Origin: Firmicutes bacterium UBA5388
GTDB taxonomy: Bacteria > Bacillota > UBA4882 > UBA10575
NCBI GenBank assembly: GCA_002409975.1
Contig: DHOO01000070.1
Span: 4,027-52,983 of the forward strand
DNA length: 48,957 nt
Direction: 5' to 3'
Shown here piece by piece: positions 32,898 through 41,034 of this stretch. The stretch's first letter is position 1; each line of letters begins with the position of its first letter. The notes beneath the pieces were generated by a model. The model was not told the DNA's origin. It saw only the letters and a list, made by a program, of their open reading frames with translations, and did not search any database. The position numbers were made by a program, and so were the translations under genes.

Positions 32898-33230
32898 ATG
32901 AAGCATTTTCCGGAGTTTATTCGTAATGAAAAAAACAGAGTTCCCAACGCTCCAGAGGGGATGGAGGGTTTTGTGTTTGATGGCGCTGACGGTTCTCAGG
33001 TAGTGCTATGGGAGAATACTTCAGGAGGTTCTGTGGCGCTACATCAACATGACTACTGGGAATACTGTTATGTGCTTGAGGGATGTTACGAAGGTATAGT
33101 AGATGGTAAACCAATTAAACTGGGACCGGGTGATGAATGTATAATTCCTCCGGGAACACCTCATGAGGGTAAACATAGCAAAAATTATCGTGCTCTTGAT
33201 ATTTTCGGGGGGCAACGTGTTAAACGTTAG
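32898..33230 (+). CDS. Small cupin-domain protein
   Basis: A 110-residue single-domain cupin. The two cupin motifs are visible: HQHDYWEYCYVLEG (about 48-61), supplying His, His and Glu, and PGDECIIPPGTPHEG (about 77-91), supplying the last His. These would hold one metal ion. Its function could be sugar isomerisation, lactone handling or sensing; sequence alone does not say. AGGGGGATT lies upstream of ATG32898. It sits between the LacI regulator and the sugar-binding protein, so a role in metabolism of the same sugar is likely. Confidence 0.88.
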   Translation: MKHFPEFIRNEKNRVPNAPEGMEGFVFDGADGSQVVLWENTSGGSVALHQHDYWEYCYVLEGCYEGIVDGKPIKLGPGDECIIPPGTPHEGKHSKNYRALDIFGGQRVKR

Positions 33231-33356
33231 ACCCTAAACTAGCTAATTATTTAAAGGGTAAAAAAGGAAACATTCTGAAAAGGGGGTGACAGATGGAGTG
33301 AACCTGGATACTCAATCCGAAATAAAATCTGTATCAAAATGTTAGGAGGAAAAAAA

Positions 33357-34646
33357 GTGAAAAAAACAGTATCGATTTTTACCTTAGCTTTGTGTTTATT
33401 GGTACTAATGAGTTATCCGGTTTTAGCAAAGACCATAAATGTATGGACAGGTTTTCCAGAACTCGAACCGTTTTACAAATGGGCAGGCGCTGAGTTTTCT
33501 AAAACTCACCCTGACATCGAAGTTAAGGTTTTGAGCACTAGTCTTCGTGAGTTTGAGCAGAAGTTGGTTACCTCTATACCGACCGGAACCGGTCCGGAAG
33601 TTTTTGATGTAGGGCCCTATATTGCGATTAAGCTTATTGACGCCGGTTTACTGCCGGTTAACCCCCCTGAGCTAGATTCGTATTTGAAAAGCGGAGCTTG
33701 GAGTCAATTTGCCGTTGATTATGTGACGATTAAGGGAAAAACTTATGGGCTTCCTTTGATGAACGGGAGTAGAGCGGCCTTATTTTATAACAAGGACATG
33801 TTTAAAGAGGCTGGTCTAGATCCAAACAAACCGCCCACAACTTACAAAGAATTGATGGAGGCTGCTCAAAAGCTTACTACGTACGATAAATCCGGAAATG
33901 TAATCCGTAGCGGATTGAGCCTGAGAATTTCCGGCGGCGGTAGCGGTCTTACGGAAAAATTCCGTTTTGTGCTTCATAACGCGGGCGCTGATCTAATTGT
34001 GCCGACCGGAGACGGTAAATGGAAGAATGGCATTGATAATGAAGCCGGTCGTGACGCCTTGCGTTATTACATTGACGCTCTTCACAAATATAAAGTTGAT
34101 GACCCCCAAGTTAAGCATGATTCAGATGCCTTTGTGACAGATACCACCGCAATGTTTTTAAGAGAAAGTTGGGTAATTGGTGAAGTTAAATCCAAAAATC
34201 CTAATTTAAATTATGGAGTAGCGCCTATGCCCGGCTGGCGACGTCATGATACTCTTTCTCAACCCTGGGCGATTTATATGTCTTCGGAGGGCGCTAAGTC
34301 CAAAGAGGTCGTTGAATTTATGAAGTTTCTCACCAGTACTCAGGCAGCCCCCCAATTAATTGAACTTTCAGGCTGGATTCCAGAGAGGAACTTTGATTCT
34401 GCGTCTTTGGTCAAGGAAACTCCACAGTATGAGTTCTTTGTAAATCCGCCGAAAGAGATTGGGTTTTATGCGGACCCAGTGATTCCGGCCTTCGATGAGA
34501 TTCAAACTAAAATAGCGGATGAGCTTATGGAAGCGTTTCTAAACAAAAAATTGGTTGACAATCCAAAAGGAATAGAGAAGACCGTTCGTAAGATGGCTAA
34601 CATGATTGATTCAATTTTGAAGCGCTATAAGGCGTATGGGAAATAA
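33357..34646 (+). CDS. Sugar ABC transporter substrate-binding protein (second locus)
   Basis: A solute-binding protein of about 429 residues, family 1 (CUT1). GTG33357 is selected because AGGAGG lies seven bases upstream; the ATG at 33339 precedes that site. The signal peptide MKKTVSIFTLALCLLVLMSY is followed by likely cleavage after PVLA; the Cys inside the hydrophobic core is not in a lipobox. The mature protein starts KTINVWTGFPELEPF and contains TGTGPEVFDVGPY and GKTYGLPLMNGSRAALFYN. As with the first locus, absence of a lipobox fits a soluble periplasmic protein. A very strong hairpin follows the gene. Confidence 0.94.
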   Translation: MKKTVSIFTLALCLLVLMSYPVLAKTINVWTGFPELEPFYKWAGAEFSKTHPDIEVKVLSTSLREFEQKLVTSIPTGTGPEVFDVGPYIAIKLIDAGLLPVNPPELDSYLKSGAWSQFAVDYVTIKGKTYGLPLMNGSRAALFYNKDMFKEAGLDPNKPPTTYKELMEAAQKLTTYDKSGNVIRSGLSLRISGGGSGLTEKFRFVLHNAGADLIVPTGDGKWKNGIDNEAGRDALRYYIDALHKYKVDDPQVKHDSDAFVTDTTAMFLRESWVIGEVKSKNPNLNYGVAPMPGWRRHDTLSQPWAIYMSSEGAKSKEVVEFMKFLTSTQAAPQLIELSGWIPERNFDSASLVKETPQYEFFVNPPKEIGFYADPVIPAFDEIQTKIADELMEAFLNKKLVDNPKGIEKTVRKMANMIDSILKRYKAYGK

Positions 34647-34662
34647 ACGAGCATAAGTTGAT

Positions 34663-34697
34663 CTGTCTTCCCGGTTAATAATTAACCGGGAAGACAG
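34663..34697 (+). terminator. 17-bp hairpin between binding protein and permease
   Basis: The arms 34663-34679 and 34681-34697 are perfect inverse copies around one base (core CTTCCCGGTTAAT / ATTAACCGGGAAG). A short T-rich stretch follows. It probably stabilises the binding-protein mRNA and reduces read-through. Confidence 0.85.
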
Positions 34698-34741
34698 TAT
34701 TCTTTATGTAAACCTACTCTTACGGAAGGAAAGGTGATTAA

Positions 34742-35647
34742 ATGCAATATCTAGGTTTGCAGAAGTATTCGTCTGGCGAACGTTCCAGGATCTTATTCTG
34801 CTATTTGATGCTCCTACCGATTTTGGCATTATTCTTCCTATTTCGCGTCTTTCCCATAATCAAAACCTTTTGGATGAGTTTTTTTGATTGGAAACTAGTA
34901 GGGAATGAGCGTCCCTTTTTAGGTTTGGGCAACTATTTAATGTTACTCGTTGACGACCAATTTCTACTTTCAATGAAGAATACCTTTTTATACGCCGGGG
35001 CAAGTGTTGTTATTTGTCTTTTGCTTTCTCTGCCGATTGCAGTAGTGTTAGCGAAAAAAACAAAATTTAGTGGCTTTTATCAAGCAATCTATTTTTTGCC
35101 GTATATTACTCCTCTGGTGCCGATGGCCGTAGCCTGGAAGTGGATTTATGATCCTAGATATGGTATCTTAAACTACATTTTATCAATATTTGGTATTAAA
35201 CCGGTGGGCTGGCTGATTTATCCCAGCATCGCCCTCTGGGCTCTGATAATTATGAACATTTGGAAAAACTTAGGATATAATATCGTCTTACTGATGGTCG
35301 GCTTAAAAAACATCTCCCCTGTCTATTATGAGGCTGCCAGTATAGATGGCGCCTATGGATGGAGTTGTTTTCGCTATATTACCTTACCTTTGTTAAAACC
35401 GATTCTTCTTTATGTGCTGGTTACTTCGACCATTAATGCCTTTAACGTTTTCACGCAGGTATATGTGATGACTCTTGGTTCTCAAGCTGCTCCGGGAAGG
35501 GCAGTGCGTGTTTTGCTCTATGATATCTATGAAAATGGTTTTAGATATTTCCGTTTAGGGTATGCTTCGGCGGAAGCGGTAGTGTTAACAATTATCGTTA
35601 TCGCTTTAACTTTAATCCAATTTAGATTCATTAAATCTGAGGAGTAA
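34742..35647 (+). CDS. Sugar ABC transporter permease (MalF/UgpA type, second locus)
   Basis: A 301-residue CUT1 permease. Six transmembrane helices are visible, beginning with LFCYLMLLPILALFFLFRVF (about 19-38), and the EAA loop is YEAASIDGAYGWSCFRYITLP (about 198-218). AGGAAAGGTG precedes ATG34742. It is followed after 12 bases by the partner permease. No ATPase is encoded nearby. Confidence 0.94.
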   Translation: MQYLGLQKYSSGERSRILFCYLMLLPILALFFLFRVFPIIKTFWMSFFDWKLVGNERPFLGLGNYLMLLVDDQFLLSMKNTFLYAGASVVICLLLSLPIAVVLAKKTKFSGFYQAIYFLPYITPLVPMAVAWKWIYDPRYGILNYILSIFGIKPVGWLIYPSIALWALIIMNIWKNLGYNIVLLMVGLKNISPVYYEAASIDGAYGWSCFRYITLPLLKPILLYVLVTSTINAFNVFTQVYVMTLGSQAAPGRAVRVLLYDIYENGFRYFRLGYASAEAVVLTIIVIALTLIQFRFIKSEE

Positions 35648-35659
35648 GGAGGGGAAAAA

Positions 35660-36511
35660 ATGAAGAGTAAAATAGGGAAGAATAAGAAGCGGGAATTGCT
35701 ACACGCGGTTCTAAAGCATCTGGGCTTACTTATTGGCGCCTTTTTTATGGTAATCCCTTTTCTATGGATGCTTTCCACTTCCTTTAAACCTGAAGTTGAA
35801 GTACTGATTTGGCCTCCTAAATTACTACCGAATGCGCCGACTTATCTTAATTTTGTGGAACTATTTCGACAAGCGCCCTTCTTTAGATTTTTCGTCAATA
35901 GTATGTTCATATCAATAGTATCAACCATTGTTATTCTCCTTACCTCCCTGGTCGGTGGGTTTATTTTCGGCAAGTACCGTTTTCCTGGTCAAAGATTTTT
36001 ATTCTTATTAATCATTGTGACTGCGATTGTTCCCTTTGAGAGTTATGTGATTCCCCTATACACAACTATGGTTAAATGGAAATGGATCAACACTTATCAG
36101 GGTATGATCGCTCCTTATTTAGTAATGAGTTTTGGTATTTTCTTAATGCGCCAGCATATTAGTTCAACCATCTCGGATGAGCTGATGGATGCGGCGAGAA
36201 TTGATGGTTGTTCCGAATTTGGGATCCTTACGAGGATAGTAACTCCGCTCTGCAAATCATCGGGTGGCGCTTTAGGTATTTTCGCGTTTACTCAGGCTTG
36301 GATTGCCTTTATGTGGCCCTTATTAATAGCCAATGAGAAAGAACTGTTTAATATGGAAATTGGATTGACAATGTTCCAATTTAAGTTTAGCACTAATTAT
36401 AGTCTGTTGATGGCGGGTTCAATTATCTCTGTGTTTCCGATGATTGTAATTTTCATCCTTTTACGGAGACAAATTATTGAGAGCATCTCGCTTACTGGTT
36501 TAAAGGGATAA
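35660..36511 (+). CDS. Sugar ABC transporter permease (MalG/UgpE type, second locus)
   Basis: A 283-residue CUT1 permease with six helices. The EAA loop reads MDAARIDGCSEFGILTRIVTP (about 177-197), and the C-terminus QIIESISLTGLKG is typical of MalG homologues. AAGGAGGGG lies eight bases before ATG35660. It ends the second transporter operon; a strong terminator follows about 120 bases downstream. Confidence 0.94.
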   Translation: MKSKIGKNKKRELLHAVLKHLGLLIGAFFMVIPFLWMLSTSFKPEVEVLIWPPKLLPNAPTYLNFVELFRQAPFFRFFVNSMFISIVSTIVILLTSLVGGFIFGKYRFPGQRFLFLLIIVTAIVPFESYVIPLYTTMVKWKWINTYQGMIAPYLVMSFGIFLMRQHISSTISDELMDAARIDGCSEFGILTRIVTPLCKSSGGALGIFAFTQAWIAFMWPLLIANEKELFNMEIGLTMFQFKFSTNYSLLMAGSIISVFPMIVIFILLRRQIIESISLTGLKG

Positions 36512-36632
36512 ATACCTTTTGTCCTTGTAATATCCTAGCGATGTATGGCAAGAGCGAGTGGTTATAGAATAAAAATGTTCCTAAGAAATGAAAAGATGAG
36601 GGTTACTATAGGTAATCCAGTCGTCCAAACCA

Positions 36633-36670
36633 GCAGAGGCTGTTCCAGCTAAGGAACAGCCTCTGCTTAT
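36633..36670 (+). terminator. GGCTGTTCC-type terminator of the second sugar operon
   Basis: GCAGAGGCTGTTCC (36633-36646) and GGAACAGCCTCTGC (36653-36666) form a perfect 14-base stem with a 6-base loop, followed by TTATT. It also faces the minus-strand barrel gene and may act for both. Confidence 0.85.
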
Positions 36671-36725
36671 TACCTTTAATTAGGAAATGGAATATTTGCT
36701 ACAACTACTGGTGCGCCGAAAAATT

Positions 36726-37283
36726 TTAGAAAAGCAATCCCAGGGCGAGGCTGACTTTCGTATACCTGTAAGGGAAAAGGAAATTCCGCAATCGTTTTTC
36801 CCCATTGTGAACGGTGTAATCCGCCTCGAATTGTACGTTATTGGAGAGTGTCAGCCCGATTCCTCCTCCGTAATATAAGCCGCCTTTGTAGTCGAAGTCG
36901 TTGTCAGGCTCTTCAACCCGAAAAAAGCTGTACCCGAGCTTTCCGATAAGATAAGGTTTACTTCTTGCGAAAGGAGAAAAATGAAGACGGATCAGACCGT
37001 AAACTGGAATGAAGCCGAATTCTTCGTCGAGGTTTTCGGCATAGCGGAGCAGTTGATACTCCACTCCGGCGCCAAGCAAAGTTTCTTCCTGTTTTTGCTG
37101 GAAAAATTCGATTCCGACCAAATAACCGGGATTGACAGGGCAGGTATTCTTCTGAAGATAATTAGTTTCCACAGACCCGGAGAGATCAGCGCTAAATTTA
37201 ATAACACCTTGGGCCTGAACCGCCCAAGCAGTCAAGAAGACCATGACCAAGGAAAGAATAAAGGTTATCATTTTTTTCAGCAT
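36726..37283 (-). CDS. Outer-membrane beta-barrel-type protein
   Basis: A 185-residue secreted protein. Signal peptide MLKKMITFILSLVMVFLTAW is followed by cleavage after AVQA. The mature part consists of alternating amphipathic strands such as VIKFSADLSGSVE, PGYLVGIEFFQQ, ETLLGAGVEYQLLRYA, SKPYLIGKLGYSFFRVE and KGGLYYGGGIGLTLSNN. It ends with SLALGLLF, an aromatic C-terminal Phe as in BAM-inserted outer-membrane proteins. The shape fits an 8-stranded OmpA/OmpX-like barrel. The start at 37283 has GAGTGAGGAG seven bases away; the frame is open further up to 37325 without a ribosome site. This is strong evidence for an outer membrane in this organism, though a barrel fold is inferred from pattern only. 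Confidence 0.8.
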   Translation of the reverse strand: MLKKMITFILSLVMVFLTAWAVQAQGVIKFSADLSGSVETNYLQKNTCPVNPGYLVGIEFFQQKQEETLLGAGVEYQLLRYAENLDEEFGFIPVYGLIRLHFSPFARSKPYLIGKLGYSFFRVEEPDNDFDYKGGLYYGGGIGLTLSNNVQFEADYTVHNGEKRLRNFLFPYRYTKVSLALGLLF

Positions 37284-37346
37284 TTTACTCCTCACTCTCT
37301 TGCTGAATATTTTTTGTAGCCCCAAAGGCCTTTCCCAGATTGGCCA

Positions 37347-37380
37347 AATGGATGCTTAAGGTAATTATGCAATTCCCTTA
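37347..37380 (+). repeat. MITE-like repeat, solo right end (copy E)
   Basis: AATGGAT, a short variable part, then AAGGTAATTATGCAATTCCC matches the last 34 bases of copy C (13809-13841). No matching left end is found within several hundred bases, so this looks like a truncated remnant. Confidence 0.6.
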
Positions 37381-37759
37381 GCTATAAAAGTTTATGAAGG
37401 GATTATTTTAAAAAGACATCAATCCGGTTGAAAAGAAAGGAGACTGAGGTTTGCAACAAAAACCACTATTTTTTATTTAGTTCTGCTGAGTTTTTTTCCT
37501 GTAGGGAAAAAGAGGAAGTAAGGAAGGCTTTAAAGTTGCTTTCCTTGGTAAAGTTTTTAATAAAATCGGTTTTCAGAATTGAAAAAATACGAGGGGTGTG
37601 GTATTCTTGTCGTGGATTTGGCGTTTCTTCTTCGTGATAAGGGTAAGTACTACAATGGTTTAGTTAATGCCCCCACTTATGCCATTTTTGTCTCTTTTTT
37701 TATAACATTATCGAATAGCAGATCAGCCTCAGTGGCAGGGAAGTGTGGGAGAACAATAA
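37381..37759. other. Intergenic region before the oxidoreductase
   Basis: A plausible promoter, TTGAAA (37579-37584) and TATTCT (37602-37607) with a 17-base spacer, could drive the oxidoreductase. Two open frames (37428-37637 and 37579-37857) overlap in this stretch but carry no recognisable domain. They are not called as genes; remnants of a decayed gene cannot be excluded. Confidence 0.4.
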
Positions 37760-39052
37760 ATGGAGATGAGATTGATGAAACAGGTAACTGCTGCTGTGAT
37801 TGGTGCCGGCAACAGGGGGACAGCCTATGCTTCATATGCGCTCCGCTATCCTTCTGAGCTCCGGATTGTGGCGGTGGCTGAACCGAGCCCGGTGCGAAGA
37901 GAGAAGATGGGAGAATGTCATGGTATACCCAGTAATATGCTTTTTGAGAACTGGGAGGAGTTAATGGCCCATCCCCGGCTGGCGGAGGCTGTATTAATTT
38001 GCACACAGGATAGGATGCATTATCAACCAGCGATTATGGCTCTAAAAAAAGGATACCATGTCCTTCTGGAAAAACCGATGGCTACGGATCCGGCAGAATG
38101 CCTTAAGATGGGGGCATGCGCCGAAGATTACCAACGGATTTTTTTGATTTGCCATGTATTAAGATATACGTCTTTCTTTTCCACACTAAAGAAACTGTTG
38201 GATGAAGGGAAAATAGGCCGATTGATCTCCATTCAACACAATGAGAACCTTGCTTACTGGCATCAAGCTCATAGTTATGTCCGAGGTAATTGGCGTAATT
38301 CTACCGAATCAAGCCCCATGATCCTGGCCAAGTCTTGTCATGATATGGATATTATGCTCTGGTTAGCCGGAGCGGATTGTCAGCAAGTTTCATCCTTTGG
38401 CTCTTTAACCCATTTCAAACAGGAGAACGCTCCGATGGGCGCTCCAGCCAGGTGTCTTGACGGGTGTCCAGCCGAGAAGGATTGTCTCTATTACGCTCCC
38501 CGGATTTATCTTACAGAAAGAACAGACTGGCCGGTATCGGCGATTACCAATGATCTGAGTCTGGCTGGGCGAGTAGAGGCTTTAAAGACTGGTCCTTACG
38601 GACGGTGTGTATATTTCTGTGATAATAATGTCGTCGATCATCAGGTAGTTAACCTACAATTTGCCAATGAGGTGACCGCCGCTTTTACCATGTGCGCCTT
38701 CTCCGCAGAGGAATCTCGTACGATTAAGCTGATGGGGACAGAAGGAGAAATCAGGGGACATATGAAGAAAAATGAGATCGAAGTGGTTTATTTCGGCACG
38801 GGCAGAAAAGACCTCATCCGATTGGAGAAGGCTGGTTCTGGGCACGGTGGTGGGGATGATGGTTTAATGAGGCATTTTATTAGAGAGATCCAAGGTGAAG
38901 CGGAAGCTAAAACCGGATTGACTTCTGCCGGAATTTCAGTACAAAGTCATCTGATGGCCTTAGCAGCGGAAAGATCCCGTTTGGAAAAGAAAGTAATCAC
39001 GGTTAGTGATTATGTGACAGAGGTGATGAGAGGGTGGAATTCCGCCGATTAA
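37760..39052 (+). CDS. Gfo/Idh/MocA-family oxidoreductase
   Basis: An NAD(P)-dependent sugar or polyol dehydrogenase-like protein of about 430 residues. The N-terminal Rossmann fold shows AAVIGAGNRGTAYA (about 11-24), and the hallmark EKPMA is at about 110-114 (LLEKPMATDPAEC). The C-terminal substrate domain has SCHDMDIMLWLAG (about 193-205). A Cys-rich insert CLDGCPAEKDCLYYAP (about 233-248) occurs in one subgroup and may bind metal. Start is either ATG37760 or ATG37775, the latter with GGAGATGAG upstream. Its end overlaps the GNAT gene by 19 bases. The substrate is probably a sugar derivative, from family and context. Confidence 0.92.
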   Translation: MEMRLMKQVTAAVIGAGNRGTAYASYALRYPSELRIVAVAEPSPVRREKMGECHGIPSNMLFENWEELMAHPRLAEAVLICTQDRMHYQPAIMALKKGYHVLLEKPMATDPAECLKMGACAEDYQRIFLICHVLRYTSFFSTLKKLLDEGKIGRLISIQHNENLAYWHQAHSYVRGNWRNSTESSPMILAKSCHDMDIMLWLAGADCQQVSSFGSLTHFKQENAPMGAPARCLDGCPAEKDCLYYAPRIYLTERTDWPVSAITNDLSLAGRVEALKTGPYGRCVYFCDNNVVDHQVVNLQFANEVTAAFTMCAFSAEESRTIKLMGTEGEIRGHMKKNEIEVVYFGTGRKDLIRLEKAGSGHGGGDDGLMRHFIREIQGEAEAKTGLTSAGISVQSHLMALAAERSRLEKKVITVSDYVTEVMRGWNSAD

Positions 39053-39999
39053 GACCGGAAGAGCTGGAAGACTGGTTTACTCACCTGGTTTCTGTTTTCG
39101 CCCTAGGCTCATCCAAGGGTGGTCGCGAATATTTCTTACGACACTGGGAGAATGATCCTTGGAAAAATTTGGAGGACATCTTTGTGGCCGTGGAAGCAGG
39201 GCAGATCCTCAGTACGGTTCGGATTATGCCGCGCCGGATTTTTCTTGCTGGAGAAGAAGTTACTATGGGTGGTATCGGTGAGGTCAGCACGAAACTGGAA
39301 TGGCGGGGGACGGGTTTATCTAGTAGATTGTTGCAAATGGCCGTTGAAGAGATGGAAAGGCGGGGAATCCAATTTTCAATGCTCTTTGCCAGCTTAACCG
39401 GGTTCTATGCCAGACTGGGCTGGCGAGAGCTTCACTCCCGTTGGAAGGTAGTGGAGGTTCCGGAAGAACATTCGAGGCTTGACAGGATCCGTCCTTTCTC
39501 TCTCCAGACAGACTTAGCATCGATTCGCGAGATTTACGATCACTATGCCCGGAATTTCAATGGTCCTGTCGTTAGAGATACTGAGGACTATTGGAAAAAA
39601 TGGGTGATGGGAGAACTTAAAAACTGGTGGGTGATAGAGGATATAACCCAACAAATCATTGCCTATTTCGGCATTGAGCTTGAAAAGGATGAGTTGAGGG
39701 TAAAGGAATTCGGGACCTACCCAACCACCACTGCAGAGCTTTTTGATCGGGCGGTGTCAGTCCTCGCTCACCTTGTCGGACCGAAGGTCAGAAGAATTAA
39801 GTTCGATGCGGCGATTTATTCACGGCTAAAAGTTATTGCTTGGGAAGATAACCCCTATAAAATGTACAGACTGGTTACCCCCTTTACCTTAGGAGAGTGG
39901 AGGATCACTAATAATCAAGAGTTACTGACTTTATTGAGCCAGGGTGAAGGGTCGAATGGCAAATCAGGATGTCTCTTTTGGGCAGTGGATGCATTTTAA
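39034..39999 (+). CDS. GNAT-family N-acetyltransferase
   Basis: A 321-residue acyl-CoA-dependent acetyltransferase. The N-terminal GNAT domain (about 1-150) includes the CoA-binding V/I-x-x-x-W-R-G-x-G-x-S-x-x-L pattern in VSTKLEWRGTGLSSRLLQMA (about 84-103) and the motif B-like GFYARLGWRE (about 121-130). The C-terminal 170 residues could be a second, degenerate GNAT fold, as in Eis-like proteins. GTG39034 lies inside the end of the oxidoreductase gene, so translation is coupled. The substrate, perhaps an amino sugar made by the upstream enzyme, is unknown. The gene is convergent with the ABC genes at 40047. Confidence 0.88.
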   Translation: MEFRRLRPEELEDWFTHLVSVFALGSSKGGREYFLRHWENDPWKNLEDIFVAVEAGQILSTVRIMPRRIFLAGEEVTMGGIGEVSTKLEWRGTGLSSRLLQMAVEEMERRGIQFSMLFASLTGFYARLGWRELHSRWKVVEVPEEHSRLDRIRPFSLQTDLASIREIYDHYARNFNGPVVRDTEDYWKKWVMGELKNWWVIEDITQQIIAYFGIELEKDELRVKEFGTYPTTTAELFDRAVSVLAHLVGPKVRRIKFDAAIYSRLKVIAWEDNPYKMYRLVTPFTLGEWRITNNQELLTLLSQGEGSNGKSGCLFWAVDAF

Positions 40000-40046
40000 G
40001 GTCATCGAAACCTGATCATCTCGAGAACAAAGAAGGGGATGGTTCT

Positions 40047-40820
40047 TCAAAATCCGGAGTTGTTATAAAAATTTTTGAGAAAAGTTTTAGTCCTTTCATT
40101 TGTTGGGCTGCTAAAGATTTGATGGGGGGCGCCTTCTTCAATGATCTGTCCCTTGTCCATAAAAATAATACGGTCGGCGACATCGCGGGCGAAACTCATT
40201 TCATGAGTTACCACCATCATAGTCATATGTTCGGACGCTAAATTACGGATCACTTTTAATACCTCGCCGGTAAGCTCGGGGTCAAGCGCGGAAGTGGGTT
40301 CATCGAAGAATAAGATATCGGGATTCATTGCCATAGCTCGGGCAATCGCTACCCGTTGACTCTGACCTCCGGACAGCTGATAGGGGTAAGCATCAGCTTT
40401 ATCATGTAAACCGATCTTATCCAGCAATCCTAAGGCAATTACTCTAGCCTCTGCGATTGAAAGTCCTGCTACACGAAGAGGAGCTTCAGTTATATTTTGT
40501 AACACAGAAAAGTGGGGAAAGAGGTTGAAATTTTGGAAGACCATCCCCAGATGTAATCTGATCTTCCTCAACTTTTCTTCTGAGGCGTAACGTACCTGAC
40601 CATTGGAGGAGGTTTCGACCATAGTATCTCCTGCCACCACCACTGTCCCCTGATCAATTCTTTCTAAAAGGTTCAGACAACGCAACAAGGTGCTTTTTCC
40701 TGAACCGGATGGCCCGATTACCGCAACTACCTCACCCTTAGTGATTTCAAATGAAACGTTGGTCACGACCTCGGTTCCATCAAAGCTTTTAGAGAGGTTT
40801 TCAACTTTTAAAATTTGCAT
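40047..40820 (-). CDS. Polar amino-acid ABC transporter ATPase (GlnQ/ArtP type)
   Basis: A 257-residue ATPase that energises amino-acid import. Walker A GPSGSGKSTLL (about 36-46), Q-loop in GMVFQNFNLFPH (about 91-102), signature LSGGQSQRVAIARA (about 149-162), Walker B ILFFDEPTSALD (about 169-180) and the switch His in VTHEMSFA are all intact. ATG40820 has AGGAGG seven bases upstream. It is the last gene of a three-gene minus-strand transporter set (binding protein, permease, ATPase). Confidence 0.96.
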   Translation of the reverse strand: MQILKVENLSKSFDGTEVVTNVSFEITKGEVVAVIGPSGSGKSTLLRCLNLLERIDQGTVVVAGDTMVETSSNGQVRYASEEKLRKIRLHLGMVFQNFNLFPHFSVLQNITEAPLRVAGLSIAEARVIALGLLDKIGLHDKADAYPYQLSGGQSQRVAIARAMAMNPDILFFDEPTSALDPELTGEVLKVIRNLASEHMTMMVVTHEMSFARDVADRIIFMDKGQIIEEGAPHQIFSSPTNERTKTFLKNFYNNSGF

Positions 40821-40864
40821 TGGGCTGGCCTCCTATCTGGAAAATCCGATGATGTTTCTCGATT

Positions 40865-40925
40865 CACCTGGCTTTGAATTACACACTTCACGGGTGCGAT
40901 CGGTAGCCAGCGTGAACGACTATTT
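40865..40925 (+). repeat. TGGCT/AGCCA repeat family, copy 2
   Basis: The blocks CCTGGCTTTGAATT and CGGTAGCCAGCGTG match the repeat at 5452-5515. It occupies the gap between the ATPase and permease genes. Confidence 0.65.
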
Positions 40926-41034
40926 TAAAGAAATTACCTATCCAATGATTAAGATTAAAGCATAAAAGATTGATTGCCTTGCCGAAAGTGAGAAACACTA
41001 TATATTGTGAAAAATGAGTATTTAGTAATCCCCT

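Noticed and set aside
37428..37857. Two overlapping open frames before the oxidoreductase
   Set aside because: They overlap each other, have no domains, and one runs into the oxidoreductase in another frame; decay remnants cannot be shown.
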